This document shows positions 62,609 to 64,000 of a stretch of 64,000 nt of DNA, in pieces. The stretch is from the NCBI GenBank assembly GCA_009911305.1, contig QXXC01000022.1, forward strand, positions 1 to 64,000. Direction: 5' to 3'. The stretch is from Clostridiaceae bacterium (GTDB lineage Bacteria > Bacillota > Clostridia > Lachnospirales > Lachnospiraceae). The notes under the pieces are model-generated. The model was not told where the DNA came from. It worked only from the letters and a program-made list of their open reading frames with translations, and searched no databases. The translations under genes were made by a program, and so were the position numbers. Numbering within the stretch: position 1 is the first letter of the stretch; each line of letters opens with the position of its first letter.

Positions 62609-63133
62609 TCAACTCCCTCTAAACTGGCTTTCAAATTTATCAAGCCATTCTAACAGGGATTGGTATAATAAACGCTGCTGTTCAAAAATCGTTTTCCCGC
62701 CCAATGGAATTTCTGGATAGCTGGCGGCATATTCGTCAATGGACTTTGCTGAAGCCGTAAAATTGTCCCGCAGCTTCTTTATCAAATCCAGTGCTTTTTC
62801 CCTATCCATTTTGTTTAAGTTTGTAATGACAACATTGAAGTCAAACAGCAATGGGACTTTCTGGCTTGCGTAAGTTTCCATAAGCTGCCCAAAATACGCC
62901 CGTCCCTTATCCGTGATGGAATAAACCGCTTTATCAGCGAATTTATCCCCTTTCACAATACTGCTCTCTAAATAGCCCTGCTCATTCATTTGAAGCACTT
63001 TCCGATAAATGGACGGGACGCTAATCTTTGTCCATCTTGAAAGATGATGGTATTCCACATCTTTCTGGATGTCGTATGCACTCTGCGGTTTCTCCATTAC
63101 AATTCCGAGAATTACCAAATCTATGGATGACAT
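62609..63133 (-). CDS. PadR family regulator, second copy
   Basis: The 174-residue protein is a PadR repressor with a winged HTH (LVILGIVMEKPQSAYDIQKD, SIYRKVLQMNEQGYL) and a C-terminal helix pair, clearly related to but different from the PadR at 57425. ATG 63133 with GGAGG. Upstream at about 63150-63180 there is a TTGACA and an AT-rich dyad (CTATTGACAATAG), a likely self-operator. It shares a transcript with yjdF; its regulated target is probably outside these two genes. Confidence 0.8.
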   Translation of the reverse strand: MSSIDLVILGIVMEKPQSAYDIQKDVEYHHLSRWTKISVPSIYRKVLQMNEQGYLESSIVKGDKFADKAVYSITDKGRAYFGQLMETYASQKVPLLFDFNVVITNLNKMDREKALDLIKKLRDNFTASAKSIDEYAASYPEIPLGGKTIFEQQRLLYQSLLEWLDKFESQFRGS

Positions 63134-63263
63134 ATCTTCACCTCCGTTTTTTACTATCATCAATATTACTATTGTCAATAGCAAAAGTCAAGAAGAATTT
63201 ATTTGACTGCCATCCATTTTTGTTATCGCTCTTTGTCGCTAATTATTTCTATACAATTAGGAT

Positions 63264-63977
63264 TTAGGAACTTGCCCGCATATCGAATTGAAATTCATTT
63301 ACTTCTCCAAACCTATTATCTAACACATAAAAAACCTTATGTGCTTTAACAGAATATACAAAGGAAACCCTCGTTGCCCATATTCCCTCCTGCCGAACAG
63401 ATTCTAAGATTTTGAAGGCATCCTTGACTGAAAAATTATCATTCTGCTTTTCCAGTTGTTCCTTTGCCCTTTCAAACCTGTCATCTCCAGACACAATATA
63501 TGGTCTGGTTATTTCTGGATTGAGTATGGAATAATTCGTTATCAGAGAATATCTTTTCTGCTCAAAACGGTGTCCAATCCCTGGCTCAATGATTAGCACA
63601 CGCCCTTTCCTGTCTGAAAACATCGCCTGCATAGTAGCATCTTTGGCATATACAATTTCTTGGTTCTTTACAATGCGGCAGGCATTGTCAAATGACAGTT
63701 CTCCTTTAACGTACTGTTCCGTCAAATCAGAAATTGCAACACACCCTGCATCAGCAGAATACCTTCCCTTTTCGTTTCCATTTACATAAAGCAGTGTCCC
63801 GACATTCCCGTTCCTGTTTACCCCATGAAAAGAATGGTACTTATTATCTGGCATTTTTATCCCGATGAAAAATCTGTCTTTTTCTGTGATGACTGTATGC
63901 GTCCACACGGAAAGGTCGATGTCAAAGTTAAATCCAACGACGGTATCATTTCCGTTATATACAAATCTTGTACACAT
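63264..63977 (-). CDS. Linear amide C-N hydrolase, choloylglycine hydrolase-like
   Basis: The 237-residue protein begins MCTRFVY, so removal of Met exposes Cys2 as the N-terminal nucleophile of the Ntn family that holds bile salt hydrolases and penicillin V acylases. GFNFDID and VVGFN near the start and AGCVAISDLTEQYV fit the family. It is about 80-90 residues shorter than bile salt hydrolases, so the substrate is probably different. The start follows GAGGTG. The gene is complete but its promoter lies outside the window. Confidence 0.75.
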   Translation of the reverse strand: MCTRFVYNGNDTVVGFNFDIDLSVWTHTVITEKDRFFIGIKMPDNKYHSFHGVNRNGNVGTLLYVNGNEKGRYSADAGCVAISDLTEQYVKGELSFDNACRIVKNQEIVYAKDATMQAMFSDRKGRVLIIEPGIGHRFEQKRYSLITNYSILNPEITRPYIVSGDDRFERAKEQLEKQNDNFSVKDAFKILESVRQEGIWATRVSFVYSVKAHKVFYVLDNRFGEVNEFQFDMRASS

Positions 63978-64000
63978 ATTTACACCTCTTTCAGTTGTTC

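Noticed and set aside
48726-64000. A complete conjugative element
   Set aside because: No relaxase, coupling protein or type IV secretion gene is in the window; only one end and cargo are visible.

Overview
The window looks like chromosome from a Lachnospiraceae-type member of the Clostridia (Enterocloster, Hungatella or Lachnoclostridium-like). The support is the gene set (YtvI, CdaA with a YbbR protein, a three-module flavodiiron protein, an SPOR amidase, separate ispH and rpsA), strong AGGAGG ribosome binding sites, frequent TTG/GTG starts, and a GC-rich gene core. The genus is inference.

Layout. 1-4700 is a patchy accessory stretch: a MITE that cuts an HTH gene, a secreted repeat protein behind a folded leader, a class II Fic protein and an AT-rich orphan. 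4700-8340 holds a dicarboxylate/amino-acid symporter, a NicX/M29-like hydrolase and a LysR regulator. 8460-15640 holds a DUF1848 protein, DUF3783, a two-domain polyphosphate:AMP phosphotransferase, an HI0933-type flavoprotein, then cmk-ispH-rpsA. 15640-16640 is a repeat nest: two copies of a roughly 138 bp hairpin element with a shared core but different, self-complementary arms, in opposite orientation around a 224 bp MITE with an 8 bp target duplication. 16640-36290 holds a chemoreceptor, SseB, a flavodiiron-rubredoxin-reductase fusion, ApbE/NusG_II, an acyltransferase, guaB, a tartrate/malate-type dehydrogenase, a MacAB-like exporter, two membrane proteins, cdaA-ybbR and an HPr. 36380-43780 is a tightly spaced cluster: a polysaccharide polymerase, an aminotransferase, YtvI, a DapF-like protein lacking both catalytic cysteines, a glutamine-synthetase-like protein lacking most metal ligands, an ANTAR protein and a canonical DapF.

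From 44670 rightward the sequence is AT-richer and horizontally acquired. First comes a histidine-kinase scrap ending in a MITE tip, then a decaying restriction island (DUF262/DUF1524/DUF5655 protein, broken hsdM, broken rhuM) and a frameshifted IS630 transposase. The IS630 gene is cut short just before a large serine recombinase, which I take as one end of an integrative element running past the window. That element carries MazF, a small sigma-like factor and a series of minus-strand cargo modules. Each module is a hydrolase or MATE pump with an AraC, MerR or PadR sensor, and small Cys-rich KTR genes with a following hairpin recur between modules (three copies plus a fourth 5' fragment).

How the genes may work together: the KTR-plus-hairpin units look like the repeated joints along which cargo was exchanged. 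The cargo (two MATE pumps, a C45 acyltransferase/peptidase, a BtrH-like protein, a choloylglycine-hydrolase-type amidase, and effector-binding regulators) suggests handling of small amide-containing or amphipathic molecules. The best candidates for something undescribed are the covarying twin hairpins at 15857-16516, the DapF-like/GS-like/ANTAR cluster at 40101-43780, and the KTR modular cargo array at 52560-62190. No relaxase, conjugation gene, rRNA, tRNA or CRISPR array was seen.
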